DNA of 64,000 nt from positions 1 to 64,000 of the forward strand of contig CAZKKI010000072.1 in NCBI GenBank assembly GCA_964553325.1, written 5' to 3'. This DNA is from BMS3ABIN04 sp964553325. GTDB lineage: Bacteria; Bacteroidota; Ignavibacteria; Ignavibacteriales; Melioribacteraceae. Below are positions 16,220 to 24,861 of the stretch, in pieces. Position numbers and translations under genes: made by a program. The first letter of the stretch is position 1, and each line of letters opens with the position of its first letter. The notes under the pieces were generated by a model. That model was not told where the DNA came from. It did no database searches and saw only the letters and a list, made by a program, of their open reading frames with translations.

Positions 16220-18232
16220 CTAATTTATTTTTTTTGTAGATATTGTATTTTCTTTAAATTTCACTAATTCGTCATACGGATACTTAATAAGAACGTAAGC
16301 CAAGATAATAAAAATCAAAACACCCAAAATCCAATAGCCATCGAAATCCGGTGAAATACCGAAAACTTCTTTTAAGTTAATTCCGGCTCCGACGAATGCA
16401 GCAAGAATAATTCCGACGAGTGCTTCCCCTGCTACAAGTCCCGATGCCAAAAGCAAACCCGTATTGTTCACGATTTCTTTATCCGATTCGTCATCTATTT
16501 TCTTTTCACTAATTTTATCGACTGCGAATTTGATTAAACCGCCGACAAAAATAGCAAAAGTAGTATTGAACGGCAGATACATACCGACCGCAATCAACAT
16601 TGGAGAAGGAGCTTTCAGCAGAATTAAGGCAAGAGCGAAAAACATTCCGGCAATTACCAAGGGCCAAGCCATTTCCCCGCCGATAATACCTTTACTAATC
16701 ATTGCCATCAATCCGGCTTGCGGTGCGGGCAAAGCATCGCTACCTATTCCATTAGCTTGATGCAGTAACATTATAGGGAAAACCAAAATCAGTGAAGCGA
16801 AAACGACGCCGATTAATTCGCCTACTTCCATCTTCCAAGGTGTTCCGCCGAGAAGTTGCCCGATTTTCAGATCTTGCATCATATCGCCCGATACTCCGGC
16901 CACAACGCATACAACCGAAGCAACAGCAAGAGCAGCGGTAACGCCTGCATCGCCAACCATTCCCGCCGCAACCATAAGTAATGCTGCAATTAATAATGTG
17001 GATAATGTCAAACCCGAAATCGGATTGGACGAACTACCGATTATTCCAACGAGATAACCGGCAACCGCAGCAAATACGAAAGCGGCAAATGCCATTACAA
17101 CGGCTGCTAAAATTGCCGTGCCCAAAGTGTGAGTGAACATGTTGTAAACAACAATCATAGCAAGTATTAATATTCCAACGGCAATTAAAATGGGACCGAA
17201 CGGCAAATCTTTTTCTATTCGGCTTTCTTCTTCGTTGGTTCCGGCTTTAGCGGCTTTGATGTCTCTGAAACCTTTTCCTATTCCTTGCACCAAACTTTTT
17301 CGCATTGAGAACAAAGTGTAAAATGCACCAACGAGCATTCCGCCGACTGCAATTGGTTTTACGGTAGAATCGTATGCTGCTTTTGAAATTAATGCCCAAT
17401 TTGCTCCGTCGGCTGAAAAATCAACCAAATTGCTATACATTAGAAATAAAACAATCGGCATAAGGAAAAGCCAGCCGAATACCCCTCCGGAAAATGTAAT
17501 AGCAGCCAACCTAAATCCGATAATGTAGCCTACACCGAGGAATGCCGGAGACGCAGCCGGAGAGGAAACGAGCATACCGCCTTTTTGTTTTATGGAAGTG
17601 ATAATTTCCGATTTACTGTTCAACAAATTTATTTTTGAAGCGCCGAATTCCCAAAACCCTTTTACCGAATCTTTAATTAGCGTAATACCGTTGGGGTTTT
17701 TGAAAATTTCGATTAAAGCGCCAAGCCCCAATGTGGCAATAACGAATTTTGCTCCGCTTTTTCCTCCTTGACCCGCTTTAACAATTTCGGTACATGCTTG
17801 ACTTTCGGGAAAAGGTAAAGATGCATCCTGAACCAATGTTTTTCTTAAAATTGTGATTAACAAAACTCCTAACACACCGCCAACCAGCATAAGAACTGTA
17901 CTTTCCCAATAATTAAATTCATCCCACACACCGCTGATTACGAATGCGGGGATCGTAAAAATTGCACCGGCTGCAAGAGCTTCGCCCACGGATGCGGTTG
18001 TTCTCGCAATATTTTCTTCCAATATATTACCTTTAAAAATTCTTAACACCGCCATTGCAATAACCGCAGCGGGAAAAGTTGCGGCAACTGTCATTCCGGC
18101 TTTCAATCCCAAATAAACATTCGCCGAACCAAGAATCATTGCCAGCAAAACACCAAGAGTTATTGATTTAAAGGATAATTCTTTCATTTCTTTTTCGGGG
18201 GGTACAAACGGTTTGAACTTTTGGTCAGCCAA
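16220..18232 (-). CDS. OPT-family oligopeptide/metal-chelate transporter
   Basis: This large inner-membrane transporter has about 15-16 hydrophobic helices. Characteristic OPT segments are GSANVYLGLKAGMTVAATFP near the start, SLPFPESQACTEIVKAGQGG and GIIGSSSNPISGLTLS, and later DMMQDLKIGQLLGGTPWK. OPT proteins import small peptides or metal-siderophore chelates. Which one applies here cannot be read. The ORF extends to a TTG at 18244, but GGAGG lies inside that version, 5 nt before a TTG at 18232, which I therefore take as the start (670 aa). It is followed by a probable terminator. Confidence 0.9.
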   Translation of the reverse strand: MADQKFKPFVPPEKEMKELSFKSITLGVLLAMILGSANVYLGLKAGMTVAATFPAAVIAMAVLRIFKGNILEENIARTTASVGEALAAGAIFTIPAFVISGVWDEFNYWESTVLMLVGGVLGVLLITILRKTLVQDASLPFPESQACTEIVKAGQGGKSGAKFVIATLGLGALIEIFKNPNGITLIKDSVKGFWEFGASKINLLNSKSEIITSIKQKGGMLVSSPAASPAFLGVGYIIGFRLAAITFSGGVFGWLFLMPIVLFLMYSNLVDFSADGANWALISKAAYDSTVKPIAVGGMLVGAFYTLFSMRKSLVQGIGKGFRDIKAAKAGTNEEESRIEKDLPFGPILIAVGILILAMIVVYNMFTHTLGTAILAAVVMAFAAFVFAAVAGYLVGIIGSSSNPISGLTLSTLLIAALLMVAAGMVGDAGVTAALAVASVVCVVAGVSGDMMQDLKIGQLLGGTPWKMEVGELIGVVFASLILVFPIMLLHQANGIGSDALPAPQAGLMAMISKGIIGGEMAWPLVIAGMFFALALILLKAPSPMLIAVGMYLPFNTTFAIFVGGLIKFAVDKISEKKIDDESDKEIVNNTGLLLASGLVAGEALVGIILAAFVGAGINLKEVFGISPDFDGYWILGVLIFIILAYVLIKYPYDELVKFKENTISTKKIN

Positions 18233-18350
18233 CTTTACCTCCAAGGATTATTGGTAAATTGAAAAATTCAACTTAAAAACGAGAAGGCAAATAATCAAGA
18301 ATAATTTGCAATTTAATTTTTCACCTTAATTCAAAGAATTTTTCACGTAA

Positions 18351-19145
18351 TTAAAATTTCAAGCGCCGGATTCCGATATGACAAAGCGAAAAGTCATATT
18401 TAACCGGATCCGTTTTATCGAATTTCTTCAGGTTTTCCGTAATCTCTTCGGCCATTTTCCAACTTACTACTTTTCTATTTGTTAATTTTAACGACCGGCT
18501 GATTCTGGCAATATGCGTATCGACCGGAATAACCAATTGAGAAGCCGGAATTTCCTTCCATAATCCGAAATCTATATTATCTTTCCTTACCATCCACCGC
18601 AAAAACAAATTCATTCTTTTGCACGCACTTCCCCGGAATGGATCGGGGAACATAAATTTTATGCCGTTTGTAAGGGCTTTTTCGTCGATTAAACTCAACA
18701 AGTTGTTGCTGAAAAATGATATTGAATTCTTCAGATTTTTATCTTTTGGGAAATAATAAAGTAAGAATAAATAATTAAGAGTATTATAATTTTCATAAAC
18801 TTTCCGTAATATAAATAAAAGAGTCGCAATATCTTTTTCCGTATAAAACCTGTGTTTGAAATTAATTTTGCTCGAATCCTTTTCCGAAAAATTCATGATA
18901 AATTTATGTGGGCTTTCGCCGAGCAAAGAGTGAAGTTTCTTGAGCGACGTTTTGATTTGATTTATATTTCCGTAAGCAAAAACTGATGAAAGAAAAGCCG
19001 AAATTTCAATATCGAAGTAATTACTAAATTTTTTGGGAAATTCTATCGGGTCGGGTGATATTTTATTTTTATCAAAAGCTCTGTAATGATATTCCAGTTT
19101 TCTTTTTAATTGCTCTTTTCTCAATTTAATTCCGCCGTTAAGCAA
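18351..19145 (-). CDS. TIGR02757-family (DUF2400) protein
   Basis: The 264-residue cytoplasmic protein matches the conserved hypothetical family TIGR02757. Marker segments are ISAFLSSVFAYGNINQIKTS, GSACKRMNLFLRWMVRKD, LVIPVDTHIARISRSLKL and the end YDFSLCHIGIRR. The VDTH and RMNLFLRWMVR patterns recall the helix-hairpin-helix DNA glycosylase fold, but no activity is known to me. The start at TTG 19145 is uncertain; a TTG at 19124 seven codons inside is possible. It stands between pdxJ (85 bp upstream) and the OPT gene without overlap. Confidence 0.75.
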   Translation of the reverse strand: MLNGGIKLRKEQLKRKLEYHYRAFDKNKISPDPIEFPKKFSNYFDIEISAFLSSVFAYGNINQIKTSLKKLHSLLGESPHKFIMNFSEKDSSKINFKHRFYTEKDIATLLFILRKVYENYNTLNYLFLLYYFPKDKNLKNSISFFSNNLLSLIDEKALTNGIKFMFPDPFRGSACKRMNLFLRWMVRKDNIDFGLWKEIPASQLVIPVDTHIARISRSLKLTNRKVVSWKMAEEITENLKKFDKTDPVKYDFSLCHIGIRRLKF

Positions 19146-19229
19146 AATCGATTTATTCTACCCGAAATCATTTTGCAGATTTTTGTAATCGATGTATTCA
19201 AATAAAATAGGAAATTAGCAATAAACGGC

Positions 19230-19940
19230 TCAAGGCAGCAATCTTCTCATTTCGGTAATTGCTTTTTCAAGGCCGACAAAAACAGAGCGTGCAATAACAG
19301 CTTGACCGATACTTACTTCGTCGATATCTTTAATTGAAACGAATTCTTTAATGTTCAAGTAATTTAAACCGTGACCGGCATTTACACCCAAACCGAGTTT
19401 TTTTGCATGTTTTGCCGCCATACGGATTCTTTCCAATTCATCGAACATTTCTTCTTCGGAAGAGGCATTAGCGTAAATTCCGGTATGGATTTCAATAATA
19501 TCCGCTCCAATTTCCGCGGCAGCGTTAATTTGTTCCAAATCAGGTTCAATAAAAATCGATACTTCAATATCCGCATCGTGTAATTGTCTTATTGTATCCG
19601 AAATCAATTCCACATTATCTATCACGTTCAAACCGCCTTCGGTAGTTAATTCTTCCCGTTTTTCGGGAACGAGAGTTGCCAATTCGGGTCCAACATCGCA
19701 GGCGATATCGATTATTTCTTGCACCGCCGCCATTTCCAAATCGAGTTTTGTTTTAATTGTTTCGCGCAACAGCCGGACATCGCGCTCGTTAATATGCCTT
19801 CTATCTTCTCTCAGATGAACCACTATTCCATCCACGCCGTATTCTTCCGCCATCAAAGCAAATGTAATGGGGTCCGGATTTACTTCACCTCTTGCGTTGC
19901 GCAATACCGCTACGTGATCGACATTAAGGCAAAATCTCAT
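19230..19940 (-). CDS. pdxJ: Pyridoxine 5'-phosphate synthase
   Basis: PdxJ condenses 3-amino-2-oxopropyl phosphate with deoxyxylulose 5-phosphate in the DXP-dependent vitamin B6 pathway. The TIM-barrel begins with the signature CLNVDHVAVLRNARG and continues with GVDGIVVHLREDRRHI. It has the catalytic-Glu region DLEMAAVQEI, IEIHTGIYAN and the phosphate site GLGVNAGHGLNY. Its 236 residues are typical. AGGACGGAAG before the ATG serves as ribosome-binding site. Only about 30 nt separate this ATG from the ALDH terminator hairpin, leaving no room for an ordinary promoter between them. Confidence 0.96.
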   Translation of the reverse strand: MRFCLNVDHVAVLRNARGEVNPDPITFALMAEEYGVDGIVVHLREDRRHINERDVRLLRETIKTKLDLEMAAVQEIIDIACDVGPELATLVPEKREELTTEGGLNVIDNVELISDTIRQLHDADIEVSIFIEPDLEQINAAAEIGADIIEIHTGIYANASSEEEMFDELERIRMAAKHAKKLGLGVNAGHGLNYLNIKEFVSIKDIDEVSIGQAVIARSVFVGLEKAITEMRRLLP

Positions 19941-19961
19941 CTTCCGTCCTTTCTTAGAATT

Positions 19962-19995
19962 TATAAAATAACTGCCCGCACGATAACGGGCAGTT
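19962..19995 (-). terminator. Intrinsic terminator after the aldehyde dehydrogenase gene
   Basis: AACTGCCCG (19995-19987 on minus) pairs perfectly over 9 bp with CGGGCAGTT (19978-19970) around an 8-nt loop. It is followed by ATTTTATAAATT. It sits 11 bp after the ALDH stop and 29 bp before the pdxJ ATG. Confidence 0.85.
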
Positions 19996-20006
19996 TGTTA
20001 AACACA

Positions 20007-21539
20007 TTATATTTCGAATTTAATACCTTGAGCCAAAGGTAATTCGGTTCCGTAGTTAATTGTATTAGTTTGTCTTCTCATGTAAGCCTTCCATGCATCG
20101 GAGCCAGATTCACGACCGCCACCCGTAGCTTTTTCGCCGCCGAACGCGCCGCCTATTTCCGCACCGGATGTACCGACGTTTACATTTGCTATACCGCAAT
20201 CGGAACCCCAAGGCGAGAGGAATTCTTCCGCTTCCCTTAAGTTGTTTGTAAAGATTGCGGATGATAAACCTTGTACAACTCCGTTTTGTAAATCGATTGC
20301 GTTTTGAACGTCGCCGGAATATTTAATTAAATATAAAATCGGTGCAAAAGTTTCTTCTTGGACTATGTGATAATGATTTTCCGCTTCAACAAGCGCTGGT
20401 ACAACGTAACAACCGGATTCGTAACCTTCTCCTTCGAGAACTTCACCGCCGAATATTACTTTTCCGCCTTCGTTTTCCACAACTTTAAGCGCATTTTTGA
20501 AATCCATTACCGCAGCTTTATCGATAAGCGGACCAACATGATTGTTAACGTCCATCGGATCACCGATTTTCAAACTCTTATATGCTTTTAACAACGATTC
20601 TTTTACCTGTTCGTAAATACTTTCGTGAATTATTAATCTTCGCGTCGTTGTACAACGTTGCCCAGCGGTTCCCACGGCACCGAAAACTATAGCCGGAATC
20701 GCCATTTTCAAATCCGCATTCGGAGTTAATATAATTGCATTGTTTCCGCCAAGTTCCAAAATCGCTTTACCGAACCTTTTCGCAATAACTTGAGCACCGT
20801 GTCTTCCAACTTCGACGGAACCCGTAATGGAAATTAACGGAACGCGAGTATCGTTTAACATGCTTTCACCGATAACCGAACCACGGCCGATTACCAATGT
20901 AAACAATCCTTCCGGCAAATCGTTTTCTTCGATAACTTCCGCAACAATTTTTTGAACAGCAATAGCCGTCAGAGGCACTTTTGAAGATGGTTTCCAAATG
21001 TTTGTATCGCCGCAAACGGTTGCTATCATTGCGTTCCACGACCAAACGGCTACGGGAAAATTAAAAGCCGAAATTGTTCCCACAACGCCCAACGGTAAAT
21101 ATTGGTCGTACATTCTGTGTTTCGGTCTTTCCGATTGCATTGTAAAACCATATAATTGGCGCGATTGACCAACTGCAAAATCGCAAATATCAATCATTTC
21201 TTGCACTTCGCCCCAACCTTCTTGCAACGATTTCCCCATCTCGTAAGAAACCAATCTACCCAAAGGATCTTTGTATTCCCTCAATCTTAAGCCTATTTGT
21301 CTTACTATCTCACCGCGTTTAGGAGCCGGAACGGTTCTCCAGTATTTAAAAGCTTCGTTTGCCTTTTCAGCAACTTTATCGTAATCTTCTTTGGATGCTT
21401 GATACACTTTTGCAATAAGTTTTCCATCTACCGGAGAATGAACTTCCAGCATGCCTTGATCGGTTGTTTTAAACCACTCACGTCCGGTAGATGCTCCGAA
21501 ATTTTCTTCTTCAATTCTTAAAACTTTTAGGAAATCCAT
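20007..21539 (-). CDS. ALDH7-type (antiquitin-like) aldehyde dehydrogenase
   Basis: The 510-residue NAD(P)-dependent aldehyde dehydrogenase shows ITGSVEVGRHGAQ (cofactor site), KAILELGGNNAII (catalytic Glu) and GTAGQRCTTTRRLIIHES (catalytic Cys). GQRCTTTRR is typical of the antiquitin/ALDH7 branch, whose members oxidise alpha-aminoadipate semialdehyde in lysine breakdown. ALDH7 relatives also take other semialdehydes, so the substrate is open. Proline dehydrogenase is encoded 3.3 kb away, but this is not the classical P5C dehydrogenase type. It is single-gene: promoter region 21540-21783 upstream, strong terminator downstream. Confidence 0.9.
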   Translation of the reverse strand: MDFLKVLRIEEENFGASTGREWFKTTDQGMLEVHSPVDGKLIAKVYQASKEDYDKVAEKANEAFKYWRTVPAPKRGEIVRQIGLRLREYKDPLGRLVSYEMGKSLQEGWGEVQEMIDICDFAVGQSRQLYGFTMQSERPKHRMYDQYLPLGVVGTISAFNFPVAVWSWNAMIATVCGDTNIWKPSSKVPLTAIAVQKIVAEVIEENDLPEGLFTLVIGRGSVIGESMLNDTRVPLISITGSVEVGRHGAQVIAKRFGKAILELGGNNAIILTPNADLKMAIPAIVFGAVGTAGQRCTTTRRLIIHESIYEQVKESLLKAYKSLKIGDPMDVNNHVGPLIDKAAVMDFKNALKVVENEGGKVIFGGEVLEGEGYESGCYVVPALVEAENHYHIVQEETFAPILYLIKYSGDVQNAIDLQNGVVQGLSSAIFTNNLREAEEFLSPWGSDCGIANVNVGTSGAEIGGAFGGEKATGGGRESGSDAWKAYMRRQTNTINYGTELPLAQGIKFEI

Positions 21540-21783
21540 ATTTGCACCTCTGTTTTTTATTTCGATAATTTTGATTTTTATAGTTACCGTAAATATACTA
21601 TAATTTTTATTTCAAGACGAAACACTCTCTTTTATTTTTTAATGAACAAGGTTGAATTTTTTTCATTTTATTGCTTAATTTGTTGTGCAAACAAAAAATA
21701 AGGATTAACTTTCTTACTACTTGCACGATGCGGCTCCGGGCGGAGCCGTAATCGTTTTAAAGTTTATATTTCCCGGAGGAAAA
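21540..21783. other. Divergent promoter region between ALDH and rsmI
   Basis: This 244-bp AT-rich gap is shared by the divergent ALDH and rsmI genes. On plus, TTG (21652-21654), 20 nt, then TTAATTTG (21675-21682) is one mismatch from the Bacteroidota TTG...TAnnTTTG promoter and may drive rsmI. Further on is a GC-rich hairpin in the rsmI leader (listed separately). No convincing element for ALDH was found. Confidence 0.35.
21731..21748 (+). other. GC-rich hairpin in the rsmI leader
   Basis: CGGCTCC and GGAGCCG form a perfect 7-bp stem around a 4-nt GGGC loop, strikingly GC-rich for this genome. It ends 35 nt before the rsmI ATG and is not followed by a T-tract, so it is not a terminator. It lies in an open reading frame that extends upstream to a TTG at 21721. 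It may be a leader structure or a small regulatory element. Confidence 0.45.
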
Positions 21784-22464
21784 ATGGAACCCGGTTTGTA
21801 TGTTGTTGCCACACCAATAGGTAATTTGGACGATATAAGTTACAGAGCCGTAGAAGTATTAAAATCCGCTAATTTCATTTTGTGCGAAGATACAAGAATA
21901 TCATCGAGATTGTTAAAACATTACGGAATCAAGAACGAACTCGTATCGTTTAATGCAAGAACGGAAAAACACAAAATCGAAAAAACCATTGCAAGAATCA
22001 ACTCTGGCGAAAGTTGCGCATTAATTTCCGATGCCGGAACACCGACTATTTCGGATCCCGGAGTTCGATTGGTTAACGAAGCAATAAAAAACGGGATTAA
22101 GGTTAGCGGTATTCCAGGACCCAATGCTGCAATTCTCGCTCTAAGCATAAGCGGAATACCGACCGATTCATTTGTTTTCGAGGGGTTTCTTCCTCAGAAA
22201 AAAGGAAGACAAAAAAAATTAAATGAATTGGCAAATGAAAGACGAACAATAGTTTTATACGAATCGATGTATAGAATAGAAAAATTGCTGAACGAACTGA
22301 ACGAATTTATGCCGAATAGGTTGTTGGTAGTGCACCGGGAACTAACCAAAATGTACGAAGAAACATGGCGCGGTTATCCGGCGGATTTAACGAGAATTCT
22401 ACATGAAAAAAATATTAAAGGCGAATTTGTTGTAGTGATTGCTCCGGTCGATTGGAAAGAATAA
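21784..22464 (+). CDS. rsmI: 16S rRNA (cytidine(1402)-2'-O)-methyltransferase
   Basis: RsmI uses S-adenosylmethionine to 2'-O-methylate C1402 in the decoding centre of 16S rRNA. The tetrapyrrole-methylase fold is marked by LYVVATPIGNLDDIS at the start. It continues with FILCEDTRISSRLLKHYGI, ALISDAGTPTISDPG and GIPGPNAAILALSISGIPTD. The ORF can be extended 21 codons to a TTG at 21721, but CGGAGGA four nucleotides before the ATG at 21784 and the family's usual length (here 226 aa) fix the start. It is a lone plus-strand gene between two minus-strand runs and ends at a bidirectional terminator. Confidence 0.95.
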   Translation: MEPGLYVVATPIGNLDDISYRAVEVLKSANFILCEDTRISSRLLKHYGIKNELVSFNARTEKHKIEKTIARINSGESCALISDAGTPTISDPGVRLVNEAIKNGIKVSGIPGPNAAILALSISGIPTDSFVFEGFLPQKKGRQKKLNELANERRTIVLYESMYRIEKLLNELNEFMPNRLLVVHRELTKMYEETWRGYPADLTRILHEKNIKGEFVVVIAPVDWKE

Positions 22465-22465
22465 A

Positions 22466-22491
22466 AAAAGGCCGCATAAAAGCGACCTTTT
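22466..22491. terminator. Bidirectional terminator between rsmI and the repeat lipoprotein gene
   Basis: AAAAGGCCGC and GCGACCTTTT form a 10-position stem with one C-A mismatch around ATAAAA. There is a T-rich tail on both strands (TTTTCTTTT on plus, TTTTTTT on minus). It sits between the convergent stops at 22464 and 22516. Confidence 0.75.
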
Positions 22492-22515
22492 CTTTTCGGG
22501 TATATCAATGACAGA

Positions 22516-23640
22516 CTATTTTAGCCCTAAGCTTCTCAATGTTTCATAAGTGATACCGCCTACAGCTAATCCTTTCGCTTTTTGATACGAAACCAATGCT
22601 GCCTTTGTTTGACTTCCGATGATTCCGTCGATCGGTCCGGGATTGTGTCCGGCTTTCAATAACGCTCTTTGAATTTGTTTAACAAATTCGGGAGTAGCGT
22701 TCGTTTCGCAGAGAACCGGTTTCCATTCCATTCTTTCATCGGAAACTTTAACTTTTCTCGTAACGGTTTTGTATTCCGCCGGAATTTCTATTTTTCTTGT
22801 AGTTGCAGGTTTTACCAAAGTTTTAACCTTAACGGTTTTGTATTCCGCCGGAATGGTAATCGTTTTAGTTGTGGCGGGAGTTTTAACTTTCTTAACTTTT
22901 ACTGTTTTATATTCGGCAGGAATTTCAACTGTTTTGGTTGTTTCCGGTTGAACAAGAACACGTTTTTTAACGGTTTTGTATTCGGCTGGCACTTCAACCA
23001 AACACATAATTTCACCGGTAGTATTATCAACTTTTTCTATGAGTCCTCTTCCTTTTTTCCAAACGGTGTGAGCCGGTTTTACCAAAACTTTTTCTTCTTT
23101 CCATTCGTATTTTGCGGGAACTTTAACAAGTTTGGTAGTAGCGGGTTTAACCATAACTTTTTCCTCAACCCATTCGTAAGTTGCGGGTACGGGAACTATT
23201 TTTGTGGAAGCTTCTTTAACCAAAACTTTCTTTTCAACCCATTTGTATTCGGCCGGTATAACTTCCAACTTAAACGAAGGTTCTTTTACCATAACTTTTT
23301 CGGTTACGGTTTTGTATTTGGCCGGAATGAAAACGCGAGCATAGCATTCACCCGGTTTTGCGTTAGGAGGTAAAAGCTCTTCGTCTTGTTCGGCAGCTTT
23401 CTTTTCGATGTTTTTTAATGCTTTTTCGAATTCGACTTCTTTTTGAGCTATTTCTTTATCCTGCTGTGAGATCATTTGCTCTTTTTGTTTTAACTTTGAT
23501 TGTAACGTTGCAATCTCTTGTTCCTTTTTGCTAAGCTCTTGTTGGTATTTTTCAACTTGTTCTTGACTCGAAGAACATCCGTTAAAGAGATATGCAGTAA
23601 GTAAAATCAAAACTAAATGATAAAATAGTTTTTGCTTCAT
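22516..23640 (-). CDS. Lipoprotein with coiled coil, two blocks of 23-residue repeats and a peptidoglycan-binding domain
   Basis: The 374-residue protein has a lipoprotein signal peptide (AYLFNGC, lipidated Cys22). A heptad-rich coiled coil follows at about residues 26-85 (KKEQEIATLQSKLKQKEQM), then the linker LPPNAKPGEC. Prolines starting PA(E/K/T)Y units fall at 106, 129, 152 and 175, and again at 218, 241, 264 and 287. That is two blocks of four exact 23-residue repeats, separated by 20 extra residues. Both blocks are preceded by a GE..C segment (Cys99, Cys213). The end (about 315-374) is a PG_binding_1 domain (IQRALLKAGHNPGPIDGIIG). It probably tethers the outer membrane to the wall. The family PPNAKPGECY is known, but its function is not. 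Confidence 0.8.
   Translation of the reverse strand: MKQKLFYHLVLILLTAYLFNGCSSSQEQVEKYQQELSKKEQEIATLQSKLKQKEQMISQQDKEIAQKEVEFEKALKNIEKKAAEQDEELLPPNAKPGECYARVFIPAKYKTVTEKVMVKEPSFKLEVIPAEYKWVEKKVLVKEASTKIVPVPATYEWVEEKVMVKPATTKLVKVPAKYEWKEEKVLVKPAHTVWKKGRGLIEKVDNTTGEIMCLVEVPAEYKTVKKRVLVQPETTKTVEIPAEYKTVKVKKVKTPATTKTITIPAEYKTVKVKTLVKPATTRKIEIPAEYKTVTRKVKVSDERMEWKPVLCETNATPEFVKQIQRALLKAGHNPGPIDGIIGSQTKAALVSYQKAKGLAVGGITYETLRSLGLK
22714..23325 (-). repeat. Coding tandem repeats, 2 x (4 x 69 bp)
   Basis: Eight copies of a 69-bp unit encode PAEYKTVxxKVLVKPATTKxxxI with perfect 23-codon spacing. They are grouped as four plus four around a 60-bp insert (WKKGRGLIEKVDNTTG region). The last three units are nearly identical at the DNA level, suggesting recent duplication. 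Confidence 0.85.
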
Positions 23641-23742
23641 ATTTTGCTTTCTCCTTTTGATAAAGTTTTTTTTAATGAGTCCGAATTTTAAATATTTTTA
23701 TTATGTTTTTATTCCACCCAATTAACTTTTATGATGTAACAG

Positions 23743-23762
23743 AAAAAGCGACAAAACGTCGC
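23743..23762 (-). terminator. Intrinsic terminator after tsaD
   Basis: On minus, GCGAC-GTTTT-GTCGC is followed directly by TTTTT, about 77 bp after the tsaD stop. The stem is short (5 bp) but perfect. A weaker AGCGGC/GCCGCT pairing lies immediately after the tsaD stop (23808-23837). Confidence 0.6.
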
Positions 23763-23838
23763 AAATTATTTTAATTATTAAATGCATTAAATTCCGTATG
23801 GTGAAATAAGCGGCCGGATTTCAATAATTTTTAAGCCG

Positions 23839-24861
23839 CTAACTAAACGAACGAAATGTGTTGTGGGGCATTCTGGCGTATGCATTTGATTTCAAGGAAA
23901 ATTTGAACCCGGCTTCATATAATTTTTGCCCTCGGTAAGCAATCATGGCGGCGTTATCACCGCAAAAAGTTAGATCGGGTATTACAACTTTTTTGTTTCT
24001 TTCTTCGCCCAATTTTTTAATCGCTTGACGCAGAGATTTATTCGCGGCCACACCACCGACAAGCGAAATTGAATTTACTTCGAATTCTTCCGAAGCGGCT
24101 TTTACTTTTGAAATCAATGCATCGACTACGGCTTTTTGAAAGGAAGCGGCAATATGGCTTTTTAATTCTTCATCAATCGGTTTGTTTTCTTTTTGAACCG
24201 ACTGAACATATCTGAGAACGGATGTTTTTAACCCGCTGAATGAAAAATCATACTTGTTTTTCAGTTTTGCAATCGGAAATTTAATCTTAAGAGAATCGCC
24301 TTTTTCTGCGAATTTTTGAATTAACGGTCCGCCCGGATATTCGAATCCGAGCAATTTTGCAACTTTATCGAAAGCTTCGCCTACAGCATCGTCTATCGTT
24401 GAACCGAGTTTTACTATTTCGGTATCGCTTTTTACTAAAAGTAATAACGTATGGCCTCCCGAAACAACCAAACAAAGAAAAGGAAATTCGGGTTTATCTT
24501 CCATTAAGAAACCGGAATAAATATGTCCTTCGATATGATTAACTGGAACGAACGGAACATTGAGACTGAAAGCAAGACCCTTTGCGAACGAAAGTCCTAC
24601 AAGCAGCGCACCGATTAATCCGGGTCCGGCGGTAACAGAAATCAAATCTATTTCTTCTTTTTTCAGCTCGGCTTTTTCCAGTGCGTTTTTAAGCAAAGGT
24701 AAAATGATTTGTAAGTGTGCCCTGCTCGAAAGTTCGGGTATTACGCCTCCGTATTCCGCATGAAAATCTTGTGAAGAAATTAGATTTGCCTTCAGTTTTC
24801 CGTTTGAGATAATTGCCACGGATGTTTCGTCGCACGAGGTTTCGATTCCCAGAACATTCAT
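23839..24861 (-). CDS. tsaD: tRNA N6-adenosine threonylcarbamoyltransferase
   Basis: TsaD transfers the threonylcarbamoyl group to A37 of ANN-decoding tRNAs, with TsaB/TsaE partners that are not in this window. The ASKHA-fold protein starts with the signature MNVLGIETSCDETSVAI. It has VNHIEGHIYSGFL (metal-binding His pair), LVVSGGHTLLLL, GSTIDDAVGEAFDKVAKLLG, SLVGGVAANKSLR and FCGDNAAMIAYRG. Its 340 residues are typical. Its ATG overlaps the stop of the proline dehydrogenase gene by 4 bp, so translation is likely coupled. Confidence 0.97.
   Translation of the reverse strand: MNVLGIETSCDETSVAIISNGKLKANLISSQDFHAEYGGVIPELSSRAHLQIILPLLKNALEKAELKKEEIDLISVTAGPGLIGALLVGLSFAKGLAFSLNVPFVPVNHIEGHIYSGFLMEDKPEFPFLCLVVSGGHTLLLLVKSDTEIVKLGSTIDDAVGEAFDKVAKLLGFEYPGGPLIQKFAEKGDSLKIKFPIAKLKNKYDFSFSGLKTSVLRYVQSVQKENKPIDEELKSHIAASFQKAVVDALISKVKAASEEFEVNSISLVGGVAANKSLRQAIKKLGEERNKKVVIPDLTFCGDNAAMIAYRGQKLYEAGFKFSLKSNAYARMPHNTFRSFS

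Noticed and set aside
22669..23373. A 234-codon plus-strand open frame rich in Phe, Asn and Arg across the repeat lipoprotein gene
   Set aside because: It is the antisense image of the 69-bp coding repeats (periodic FVFGRN-like text); the sense frame has a lipoprotein signal and a wall-binding domain.
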